NCBI RefSeq assembly: GCF_964355755.1
Contig: NC_092676.1
Coordinates: forward strand, 21,062,288 to 21,126,287
Direction of reading: 5' to 3'
Source: Antedon mediterranea
Lineage: Eukaryota; Echinodermata; Crinoidea; Comatulida; Antedonidae
DNA length: 64,000 nucleotides
Shown piece by piece: positions 52,724 to 64,000 of this stretch; positions within the stretch are counted from its first letter, which is position 1; every line of letters begins with the position of its first letter. The notes beneath the pieces were generated by a model, which made no database searches, was not told the DNA's origin, and worked only from the letters and a program-made list of their open reading frames with translations. The position numbers and the translations under genes are program-made.

Positions 52724-52759
52724 CAAGGTCAATATTCAATTAGGATGAGATTGACCTTG
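52724..52759. promoter_or_regulatory. Inverted pair of nuclear-receptor half-sites
   Basis: CAAGGTCAAT (52724-52733) and its exact reverse complement ATTGACCTTG (52750-52759) are separated by 16 bases. TCAAGGTCA-type sites bind monomeric receptors such as ERR and FTZ-F1/SF-1. The role is inferred. Confidence 0.3.
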
Positions 52760-54452
52760 ATCTTGCCACCTTATTATCTTTTTGACTACCCGACAATTAT
52801 CAAAGAATTCGACGCCATATGTATTTAGTTTATTTGTACCATTTAAGATATCTCTTTTCAATTTAGCTCAATGATTACCATTTTTTCAGTGTATTACCTC
52901 TTAGCCACAATGAACACCTGGTTGTTGTATGCAAATCAGAGAAGACCATATTTTAATGTCGTAGGCCTATTTCTGTTAAAAACAATACCTCCTTGGTATA
53001 ACATTATTACTTTAATTTTCATTTTGTGGATGAAAAGGAGGAGGATGTGATGGTCAACTGCGGGCGGGCTTGCTGGCTCTGTATAATTAAACTCGAGTTT
53101 ATGGGATTGTATGGAGGATCTGTCCAGGTAACACCTTTAAAAAAAGCCATTCTCGTCTAACTTACAATTTTTCTACACAGTTAAACTAAAACTAGTAGAG
53201 GGACTTAATTTCTCATGGTATTAATGTTTGTGTTGCACGTTGAAGTGGTGTTGAATTTTCTCACTTATAAGAACTTTTTTTGTAAAAGATTTTATTCAAT
53301 TAGGATTAATGTTCTCAGATTAAGGAGGTGGGTCAGACATTTAGGCACCACGCCCTCAGCACTTTAGGTAATCTATATGCAAACTACGGTATAGTGTTAT
53401 AAGTAAAAAATATATCAAATCTGAATATGGTATAGTTATAAGCTGGTTTGTAAATGCGATACCAAGACACAGCTGTTGGCTTAGAGAAGTTATCGTTAGC
53501 GATTAAGAGAAAAAGAAAATAACGATGAAATAATAGAACTTTGGTTTGGTAATGTTTGTTGGTATATTATGAGGTAAAAACAATATGTTTTAGCAAATGA
53601 TTGATGCAATAAACAAATAATATGTCCAGATAGCCTTTAGAAATATCAATAATATTAAGTAGTGTGTGTTTTGCCCAAGTAAAGAATAAACTAGTTTTGA
53701 TTTTGCATTGGAAATGGGATCAATGCCTAAACAAACAGTCATGGATAGATTAAAAATTCCTGCTAGATTCAGATAGGGCTGAATACACTTCTAGACTAGA
53801 TGAATGGTTCAGCTTTGAGAACCTCAAGCTTCTTCAACATTAGCCTAAATTGCTATAAATAATATGGGCCAGTTATACGATTTTATTTTCAATCTGATAA
53901 AACCGTTTTAAAATATATTCAACAAAACTTATAAGCGCAATGTAGAATGTATACATAGGACTGTACATCTGTTTAATTGTTTGGAGAAATGGAAAACTAT
54001 ATATTACACAGCAAATGTACTTTTTAGGTATAGGCCTATTATAATAATTCATTGGATATTGTGCTACTTGTTTGCTGTAAAACTGATCTTGAACTGTGTA
54101 AATATTTACTCGGAGTTGTTTAAAAGTACAGTTATATTGCATATAACGCATTGGATAGGCCTCGGGCAATATCGTTCTGTATTTAGGAACAGTAAGTATA
54201 TATATATGATTGTTACTCGCAGCTTTTGAATAAAACCCAAATAGCAAAATATTCGGTAACTGTTTCAATAGATTTGATAAGTCAATTGGTGTATATTGAA
54301 TTGTACACAAGCCAATGAAGGACATATTAAATAAAATGTTTTTAGAACTTAGGCCTATTTTGTAGCGTAACCAATTGATAATTGTGGTGGGGCACGATGG
54401 AGAATAGAAATACCGTAGTAGAAATAGGAATATTGAGTACTGTAGGCCTACA

Positions 54453-54897
54453 TAAGCATTGTGCTTGAATTATTATCTATTGATGACTTGTTTAAATTAC
54501 ATAGACTTTCATTAGGATTTAAGTTGTTGAAAGGTTACTGCCCCCATTCTTTCAATGAGTATATTAAAACTAGTGAAAGATGTCCGGGTAGGCTTTTACG
54601 TTGGAATTCGAAAGGCAATACTTTTCATAATTCTGTATTTGTTTCCTTTCCTAGACTATGGGAGCAAATACCAAATGACATAAAAGATTCACAAACAATT
54701 TCTAACTGCTGCTCTAACAAAACACTATATTTCATGTTATGTATAGTTTATTTGTATTTTTCTTGTATATGGTTTTATCTTAACTGTTTGTATTGTATGG
54801 AGTGATTGCAGAATCTGTTTGGGCTTTAGCCTATTCTCATTCCTGGTTATTTTTACATTGATGACCGAATAAATATTATTATTATTATTATTATTAT
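54453..54897 (+). mobile_element. 5'-truncated LINE 3' end
   Basis: A frame from 54461 reads LELLSIDDLFKLHRLSLGFK, then PHSFNEYIKTSERCPGRLLR, and later FVSFPRLWEQIPNDIK. This is the pattern of the C-terminal segment downstream of reverse transcriptase in CR1/L2/Rex-type non-LTR retrotransposons ('LL-I-DL--L', 'F---...-S-----P-LWN-LP--I'). A short 3' UTR and an ATTATTATT tail at 54874-54897 follow. The RT domain is absent, so it is a dead-on-arrival copy. Confidence 0.7.
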
Positions 54898-54988
54898 AGA
54901 TACCGATCCATGATATAAGTAACGAAAATGCAGCAGTAAAAAACAGCAATAGCAGTATTTGTCGTTAGTATAGACTTGTAACAAAACC

Positions 54989-55008
54989 ATGTAGGCCTAG
55001 GCCTACAT
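54989..55008. repeat. 20-bp perfect palindrome built from TAGGCCTA
   Basis: ATGTAGGCCTAGGCCTACAT equals its own reverse complement and contains two overlapping TAGGCCTA octamers, a motif strongly enriched throughout the window. Confidence 0.9.
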
Positions 55009-55049
55009 ATTGATACTGTGTAAATATTCTAATGTTGCGTAGAAATGTA

Positions 55050-55330
55050 TAGTAACTTGTGATTGTGCTGAAGTTTAACAAATTACGTAGATCTTTAGAA
55101 TTTAAAAAATAAACGATAATATACACTTGCATAAAGATAATCAATGATTACCAATAAACAGCTAGTTTGGTATTAGACCGACATTACTTACTATATTATT
55201 TAGGTCTAACATGATTTGTGATGGTGCAAACTAGTTTTTATAAATTGCGTAAGGACCTTTAGAATGTAACAAATAAACGATAACATACATGCATGAAGAT
55301 AATTGATGATTATTAATATAACAAAATAAA
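55050..55330. repeat. Two-copy tandem duplication, period about 162 bp
   Basis: AATTACGTAGATCTTTAGAA (55081) is echoed by AATTGCGTAAGGACCTTTAGAA (55243). Both continue into AATAAACGATAA(T/C)ATACA, then GCAT(A/G)AAGATAAT and GATGATTA-like sequence. The copies are diverged, so the duplication is not recent. Confidence 0.7.
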
Positions 55331-58300
55331 AACTTTTTATTTATATTTCGATATTAGAATACTGTATTTTATTTATAGGTGCAAAGTCTTGACAATTTCG
55401 ATCATTAACCAGATATAACGGATCCAAGGCAACATTAACTTTAGCATGTAGTTTTACTTTCCAAAAAACTAACAACGTATTGTTGTTTGTTTTAATCATT
55501 ATCATTCAATAAGGTTATTATGTGTAACGATACATTATGAACACAGGTAATTTAAGTTCTTTCTGATCTCTAACAACTCAAAAACTAATTATCTTTAAAT
55601 CAATTGTTTGTAATCAATTGTCTACTAATTCGGCAGTAGAATTGAACGCTATAACTTCGTATTTGGCAGTAAAGTAAGCCTAGTTAGCCTAATTAACCAA
55701 TGAAGGCCTTCATTAACCAATGAAGTCTGAATCAAAACATTAATTTTTCAACTCAGGTCTCCAAAATACAAAATAGATAGCTACAATCACCAAAAAATGA
55801 GGTCTTAGTAATTAAACTTGTCTATATTACGAATTTTAAGTAGGCCTTACTAATAGTACTTACGTTATTAGGTCTATATATGTATTTCCTTGATGGATGC
55901 GCAAATGGAAATGTGAATGGAAAGGTAGCGCTAAATAACTTGGACGAAGAATGCCTTTATATTTGACATTTCATTATCATTTTGGTCACATATTTGCTAC
56001 TGTAGGCCCTATATTTGTATAATATATAGGCATATCACATTTCGGGAAGTTCTATTTACTCGTATAATGTATATTTTATATTTGAATCATAATAATTCGA
56101 GGTACATGTCGTAATAATTCCTTGTTTAGCAACAGTATGCTTAATAGAATACCATAAAATAGAAATACAATTCATCTTGTAGGCTTGTTAATATACATAA
56201 ATATTGTTAAAATTTAACTAGCTGATCAGTTTTGTTCAGACGGAGATCCGTAATATGTGCAATAATAATATAAACTCCAACGGAAATAAGTTGTTTTTTT
56301 TTTAAATTTTTTTTTTGCCTCAGTATCTTGGCCTAAATATGTATTGTACGTCAATTAAACATTTTTTGTTACTTGGCCTACTGTAATTGGTTTTTAATCG
56401 CTATCTCATGCTTTTCTGAATTTTGATTTTATTGAAGTTTTATACAATGTAACTACCATTGTAGTGTATTGCTTGTAATCGTACTTGACAAAATGGAAAG
56501 TTGCAACATAATTATGTACTTTAAACGAAATATTGTTCTATATGAATATATTCACCTAAATTAGTTAATTAATGATAATAAATTTTGTTTTTGGATAATT
56601 TAAAAAAAAAATGAAAAAGGGGAATTTTTTTTCTGAGTGAAGTTGTTGTTGGAAGTTGTGAGCTTAAGACATTTTTGGAGACATACTTCTGTTTAACGGA
56701 CAAAAAGTAACCAATACTGTAACTTAAAGCAGATTAAGATATATGATAGTGTTATTTGATACATTATGTTATATAAGTCACGTGGGAAGAGAGTTACATA
56801 TTTTTAGCGTTTGATTCTGCCTCGTTTAACAACCCTTGTAAATCCGTATCTATTTTCGTTACAGAGTAGTTAAACGGACATTTTGGAAACCGTAGACGCA
56901 AACAATTTTTTTTCAAAATAACAATCATAATTCAAGCTTAAATTCACTAATTAAAAACTTCCCAAAGAAGGAACTGTAGTATTTTTCTAGATATTTTGTA
57001 GGGTTTAAGGCAGCCCTTGGCTATGATTACCGCAGTCTATTTAGAAACAACCTGTTGACTAACAAGAGCCATACAGGTAATCTACAATAGGTGTGTATAG
57101 GAATTGCTAGAAAATAACATTGACCCCGGCGTATACTATTGCGGCTGGGCTCAAGGTCACGTTATAGATTTCCGCAGCAATGCCCGCAGCGCATGCTTAT
57201 TCTTCTTATAAGGGCTCTGCGAGAGGGCTGTATAATACCAAGCTTACAGGAAGCTGGCTTTGTCAAAGCCTACAAACAGTATTCTTTCCATTTTGTTTTC
57301 TTTAGGCTTATCGTCGTTGCTACTTGGCATTTAAATTTCCCTTTACGGTAACCTTGGACCTAAAAGAAAAGCAAAGTTATCGAAAATAAATACGTCTAAA
57401 AAGTACAACACCATACACGCGATGCAGAGATATTAATGAAGTTTTACATCATCTTGTTGCACGCAATGCTAAAATAAAAAAAAAACTTTTGTAAAGATTT
57501 TAGTTTTCTCTTCCTGAATTTAACAGTTGGTTGGTTTCATAATTGGTTAAACAAATTATTTACTTTTTATTTAATCGCAATTATTATTAATATAACAATT
57601 AGAAAATTTCAATCAACAATCGTCGGCTTACCCCTCGGCTTCTGAACACATTAATGGCATTGATTGTAGAAGAAAGATGAATGAGCATATTAGCATTACA
57701 TAATTGTGCGTTGATGTGCATCCGACCTTAAAACAATAAGTGTCATCTTCAACAGCCACGCCCATTATTTAATTATATTCTACGATACCGGTATTTGAAA
57801 GTTTGATCGATAGAAATATTTCTTCCCTACCCTAGGATTTGTAGAACATTTTTAAATTTTGAAATAATAAAGGATGTTTTTTTTATAATGACATTAAAGA
57901 TATTTTCATTAAAAAGATACGGTAATAGGCCTACATTAGAAAATAATTTGTAGTTTTTTTTTAAATTTCGTATGGCACATATGACCAAACTAAAAATATT
58001 TATCTGATAAAATGTAATTTAAAACAAAAAAAAGTCATCAGAATCTCAAAATGATCTATTCAAAGATAAATTTTTATTGATCTTCATTTTTCATGTTTTG
58101 AAAATATTATTATTATATAATATTTATTTACATTTTACATTTGTTCTGATTATTTTGCTTGTTAAAATGTTAATATTTATATAAGCACATTTAATTTTTT
58201 TAAATGGAATATAATAGGCATAAATAGTTTGATGAATAACTATTGACCCTTAGATAAATACAGAGGGCGTAACATGCAAACTGATCAATATATTTAACTT

Positions 58301-61300
58301 AATTATTAATCAAATGCTTGCTTTTAACTTGTTCACAACGACGAGGTTCGACGAGGCTGAAGTTATCATGTTAAATGTACCAAAGAACTCCTTCGTAAAG
58401 CCTAAAGATTCGTCATATGGTACATTAATTAATTTTATCTCGTATCATCAGGTAAATATTAAAGATTGTTGGTTTCAATTACGATTTTCAAAATAAATAT
58501 TTCTCTTGTCCGTTGTATCTTTAGAATTTGGAAACCCTAATCAATTTACACTATTTATCAAGAATACAGGACTATTATTATTGTCTGAGTTGACATAGAG
58601 AAAGTTTTTTATTGTGGAAATCATCATCACCATAACTTCAAATACAAACACATTTCATTGAAGTTCTGTTGAAAAATTCACCTTTTAAATTTAACTTTTA
58701 ATTGGCTTATTTTATAATAATAATTATGATGTATTCAATTTAATAAATTAGTTACCGTATTCATTTTAAATTAGTTCATAAATGATTTATAAAAATAGTT
58801 TGGAAAACAGTACGGTACCATACTTACCGTACACCTTATTATTTATGAGAAATTTATAAATAACTTTTATAAATTAATTTAAAATAAAAAAGAGATAATA
58901 CCCGGCTAAATGTCACTTCTTGAACCGGGATATATAATAAAGAATTATTTAAAAAAAAATAAAATAAGGTAGGGGCTTAATTTGAGATAACATCACAAAT
59001 GATGTGGTAATTGCTTGAAACGTCTGGAAATTACCGGTAAACTTTAATTTGTTAACTTGTTACTATATTATCGTATTATATTAAAAAGCAAGTAATCTCC
59101 TTCAACAATACATGGTATAATACAAGTATATAACACTGACATTTAAGACAAGAAAAATAACGGTGTTTTGGGAATGTCTATTACTTAACCATAGAAAAAA
59201 TAGCAGACTGTTGTTTGACAAGTACTTTGTATATTTCATTTGGAGCCAGATTATGAATAAATTCAATTCAGTTTGTTTTTCATCAACACTTTATCAGTAT
59301 TGATTTCCTTACAAATTACATATATCTATTGTAATAAAAAACCAACATGTTTCGTAAGCACGTCAAATAGAGAATGATTCTAGCTTTTAGAAAAAAGAAT
59401 TAAGAAGTTTTATATCCGTGGTTAGTTGAGTTTGGCGCCGCTACTGTTTTGCTACGCCTCTGGCGGTACACGCTTGTACAATGAGCTTTGGCAATACCTG
59501 TGTACAGCATGGAAATTCTATCTTGTCGTTTATCCGTAACCAATTGTTGTCAATCCAATAACACTAACTAATATTGTAGAAAGGTGTCCAATTGCTCCTT
59601 AAATACACTTCGTAATTAATTACCTGTTACTAAATAATCCGAATGAGTGTTAAATTAATCGATACGATTAAGCAAATTTGGTATGTTTAATTTTTCAAGC
59701 AAGTAATAGGGATAAAATTGTGTAAGCGCGATGGTATATTCTAATTGGTTGCACTCGATTTAACTTAATGTTGTTTTATGATTTGGATGTGGTTATGTCG
59801 CATGCTCAACTGCTCCGGTACAAATGAATGAAGAAGATCTAGCCTACGATTTCACGCATCTTTTGATTTATATAGCAAGCAGATAGATCAAGAAACTCAG
59901 CGAATATACTTGCCTACCAATTCCTCCATGGGCTTTTACCATGGGTAATTTTACAGTAAGCCTAAAGTTTGAAAACGAAAGCACTGACCAAACTCGTTGT
60001 TGATATATGGAAACACGTTTTCCTTCAGAAAAAAACCCAATTTAAATCATGATGTACTTTTAATGTTCTGTTTCTCACTTCTTTCTTATGTGAGGGTACT
60101 ACATTCTATAAAGTGATACTAATCATTGTTTTTATCATAATCATCATATCACTCATGAACCTAATCACGACCGGACACGATTTACGCTAACATCATAACA
60201 AATTTGAAACATCTTCAAAGATATTTTTCCGAAGGTCACCAATATTGTTTGAATTAAATTTTCCACTTGAACTGAGCATGACATTCTAGGCCTACCTGTT
60301 AAGACAAAGACCAATTTCAAGGTCAGAATTTAGCAATCCAAAGAAGCCTAATCAACTAGAAACATTTCGTGCATACGACTGATTTTAAATTTTCCGGGTA
60401 ATAGCATAAACATAGCAATTTTACGTTGTTCATATATTGTTTTTACTATACAATAAAATTAATTACCGTAGACTGACACGCGATTATCATATCCTAATTT
60501 TAAATTTAAAATCAATTGGTGGCGGGTTTCATGTATTGTGCTTGAGTGTTAGGCCTATAGTATCTTGTATTAAGAATGATTAAATAACGAAATAATAGTA
60601 AACGCGAGTTAAATTGGCAGATTAACAGTGATAATGATAACTAAGTACGTGCATGTACTGACCTAAATATTGTCACGAATTATTTTGAGCAAAACCTATT
60701 TCTAATTTGCCAACAATTTCTACTTCTTTCAGTACACTAAGTAGGCCCTAGACCGTATTAATTTAAATAATCAATTACAAATTAAAAACAATTGTGGAAA
60801 TGGAACAAAATATATAGCATCCATTTAATCCTCAATAGGCCGATTTAATAGATATGTATTGTGTTGTAAAAACACATGCGCACCTAAAGTTCAAAAAAAT
60901 GGCAAGATCACATGGTTCTAATGACGTAAAATTTAGAATAGCACCTGAAATGTTGCATTTAGGCCTAATAACTTCACGAAATGGAATCAATCTAAATTAC
61001 CAATAGAACGCAAAGTCAGACTATAATACGATAGTACGACCTCTATACTAAGGGAGCTTTTCCGCCTTCGTGTCGGGAAGGCGATTTTATATACATGAAC
61101 TAACATACTCTCCCATCTAATATTGTTGGATATACAGTATTTGGGAAGTTTATTATATTGTAGAAAAAAAATCCTATGAATTGTACTTGTTAGATTTAGT
61201 ACATTTTATCAGTCTATACTGTACGGTACACTTTTATAGTAGTTACCAAGAAAATTAATTGGAATTCTATTTTCTGCTATGATACTCTGTTGATTTCAAT

Positions 61301-64000
61301 GTAAACTATTCCAAAACAAAAACACACAAAAAAACAAAAAAAAAACAAAGAAAACAAAAATTACAAAAAACAAACAAAAACAAATAAACTAAATCAAATT
61401 GATTTTTAAAGTTTGATGTAGGTTAAAAGATTCTATAAAAAGGTATTGTTTCGGGTTACTAACTTTGGTTCAGGTTTTCCAAATATCTTTTGAATAGCTT
61501 GTTTACAGGCCTAACGGGTACGGAAGGAGACATGGTCTAGTGTGTAAGTGATGATAGAGCCTAGGCTATTGTTACCAATTAATTAGTTTATTTAGATATG
61601 TTTTGTATCTAAAGAAATCAAATACAGCAATGCATTTACATTTTATTTTACTAGTAGCAAACACAGTGACAGCTCAATAGACATTTATTTTTCAATGTAT
61701 TTAACGAATAATAGCGTTACCACAAGATATGTTCTGAACCTACACTTTGAAAGTGGAAGTCGGCCATAAAAGAAACCAAACACTATAGCAATGTAGTCAT
61801 ATGTTATTTCAACTGACAATGTATTAAAAAATAGAAACAAAAAACAGCAATAGGCCTAAGTAATACAATATTTGATTCTTCTTCTAATTTGTCTTTATAA
61901 CAATAGCTTTACCACAACCCATATTAATACTTTAAAAAAATAAAAACTTAGACGCAAGATAATTCAATGTAGCAAATAAACGTTAACAAAACACTGTATG
62001 GTACGGTATACGTTTATAATTCGTAGGCCAATGACTAGTTGAATTAAACCAACTTGCTGTAAAAGAACCAAGCACGTAACAACCAGACTTAAACTTAATA
62101 TAGTATCATCATTCAACGAAATATAGAATTTTTTCAGAAATTTAAATCGTATACATACTCACTCACTTCAGCACAAGTTGAAAATAAATCGAAAGAATAT
62201 CTTTCCCAGCAATTGTTGACTTAAATGTAGAGATACTGTATACTTATAAGTAACGCTGTAAGCATGTGCTTTTCCAAAACTGGAATAAAATGCGCATTAC
62301 TATAAGTTTGGATAAAAGTTTATTAGGATTTGATTGGCTGTGTTGGTAATGCCTTTTCGATTGGTCAAATAGTTTCCGATCTGTTTCTCTGTCAGTAATG
62401 AACGAACTTAATTTTATTACAACTGTTTATGTTTAAAAATCAAGTTGAACCGAATGTGATTTAGAGATTTACCTAGAGATGATGACAGTTCTTGTTCTTG
62501 TTGAATGAAATGAGAGGTAGGCCTACAATTTAAAAATAATATTTCAACTAAAGAAGAAAAATATCAACACAATGGTTAAAGATATATTGTCACCTTAAAA
62601 ATATTTTTTTTTCTATTTTTTTGTTGAATGTGCCATTTTAATGTCACAAAATATTTGTTCACTTTGACCAAAAACTGGGTCGAAAAATATTATTTACCTG
62701 AAAAAATGTAATTTAAAGCAAAAAAAACAAACATATAACAAAACCCATATTGTCTGTCAGACAATTGTTTTTGGTTATTTATTTCTTTCGTCTTTTTATA
62801 AGTGAAATAATTGGGGTTTTTTGTGTTTTTTTTACAGAAGTGAATAACTTCAAAAACGACCTATAGAAAATCAGATTTTATTAATCTACATTTTTAAGGA
62901 AAGAAAATCGAATTTACTACCACACATAACATGAAGTAGTTCTAATTCTCGTTTCTTTGTTTAATGTTTTAGACTTGGCGTTACATAATGCCAAATAATT
63001 TTATTATCGTACCTTGAGCTTAAATGCCAAATTGACTGTTTATTCAGATACAGTACATGTTACGCACAATATATTGAATACGTAGTTTAGACTAAAAATA
63101 TAGCGCGAATTACTATAACTACAAAATTGGACAGACTATATTAATTCATTACAGGAACTGTGATAGTCTGGGCTCCAGACGGAGTTTTGTCTTAATATTA
63201 GTAAAAATATAAATATGTTTGCACATATGGCGTTTCATACGTGTATTACTTGAGTTTGTATTTTCAGAGAAAAATCGCGGTCGAAATAAAAACAAATAAA
63301 TATAAAAAAAAAGACAATAAATACAGACTTGGGGCAAGTCTAGAACTGTGATTAATCATTTAGTTAAAATTGCAGATTGTTTACATTGTTAGACATAAAA
63401 TGGCTAGATTTGTTTTTGTCTTGAGTGATGAAAAGCACACTCTTCCCTTTCCGCAACGTCATGAAAAAAGTACAGTCACGTGGAGTTTGAGTGTAGTGTA
63501 ATTGTTGAAGTTTCATCTCTTATTGTGTTAAAATATCAAACTTGACGCGAGAGAAAAAAGATCTTATTTAAAATCGAGATTCAAAGAAATAAACTACTTC
63601 CGGTTTAGAAGTGCTTCAATTAAAAAGTGAACAAATAAAGGAAATTCAATGACATGTAATTCGCTCTTGAAAATTAACCAATATTACATAAGACAGTTAA
63701 TTAAGTACTTAACTTGTTGCGTGTAGTCTTTTTTGGTGTTTTTGTTTTGATTTTTTTCGAAAAATGGTCAAATGTCATATTCTTATTTTAATGTTTATTT
63801 TACTCGTACGATTTGGTATTCTCATTTTCTCGTTTTGCTAATTGACAGTAACGGTATTGTTTCTAAACAATTTACTCTACTGTTAATTACTATTTTTTTA
63901 AATATTACATTGACAATTTGTTTTTGGTTAATTCTTTATGTGATAAATAATTATATGTTGAAAAAATCGTAGGCTTAGGTAACACTCATCAAGATTGCCA

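Larger units (their letters stand above)
37567..64000. other. Gene-free upstream domain of PAX6
   Basis: About 26 kb with no credible protein-coding gene on either strand; the open frames present are short, AT-rich and lack splice or family support. Recognisable content is limited to dispersed elements (entered separately), a poly(A)/AC low-complexity tract at about 61310-61390, a short inverted pair (TAATACGCCTATA / TATAGGTGTATTA) near 48200, and GC-richer islands near 49.1, 57.15 and 59.45 kb. Long gene-poor flanks with distal enhancers are usual around PAX6, which is the likely role. Confidence 0.5.

Noticed and set aside
53873-54325. 150-residue minus-strand ORF
   Set aside because: AT-rich, Tyr/Ile/Phe-heavy composition, no recognised domain, and an equally long open frame overlaps on the other strand; probably chance.
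57139-57351. 70-residue plus-strand ORF in a GC-richer island
   Set aside because: No domain; the block is better read as possible regulatory DNA containing TCAAGGTCACG.
61310-61390. A/C-rich tract as a possible retroposon poly(A) tail
   Set aside because: No coding or retroelement sequence precedes it and no target duplication was seen; simple low complexity.

Overview
This is nuclear DNA from an animal: AT-rich, with intron-split genes using GT-AG sites, long gene-free stretches and many degraded transposable elements. Three genes could be assembled exon by exon with agreeing splice phases: a calumenin/reticulocalbin-type ER calcium-binding protein (minus, 2997-7151), FBXO47 (plus, 9023-16300) and PAX6 (minus, 20561-37159 with an alternative first exon near 37.55 kb). 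The last two coding exons of a fourth gene, possibly a malate/L-lactate dehydrogenase of the LDH2/MDH2 type, are at the left edge (plus, 162-858). Protein similarity, a Penelope-like element, tRNA-derived SINEs and about 40 copies of the palindrome TAGGCCTA suggest a marine invertebrate deuterostome, most likely an echinoderm. The species assignment is inference.

Layout. 0-1 kb: 3' end of the dehydrogenase-like gene, with a tRNA-like sequence in its last intron. 1-3 kb: convergent intergenic DNA with a hAT-type MITE. 3-7.2 kb: calumenin, with a duplicated pair of exons that must be mutually exclusive and a Penelope-like fragment in its last intron. 7.2-9 kb: divergent intergenic interval. 9-16.3 kb: FBXO47, ten coding exons encoding 452 residues, with a 734-bp inverted-repeat transposon in intron 1. 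16.3-20.5 kb: intergenic, with two MITEs. 20.5-37.6 kb: PAX6, seven coding exons encoding 501 residues (paired domain, homeodomain, C-terminal YWPRIQ), introns of up to 6.4 kb, and two candidate first exons. 37.6-64 kb: about 26 kb upstream of PAX6 with no credible coding gene. It holds a SINE, a LINE 3' end, small MITEs and motif clusters, and is the likely regulatory domain of PAX6.

The genes do not form a pathway: calumenin acts in the secretory pathway, FBXO47 is an F-box protein linked to meiotic chromosomes in mammals, and PAX6 is an eye and nervous-system transcription factor. The most notable observations are the frame-enforced calumenin exon choice, the alternative PAX6 N-terminus, a paired box that lacks the intron carrying vertebrate exon 5a, an inverted-repeat-flanked tRNA-like sequence, and the TAGGCCTA excess.
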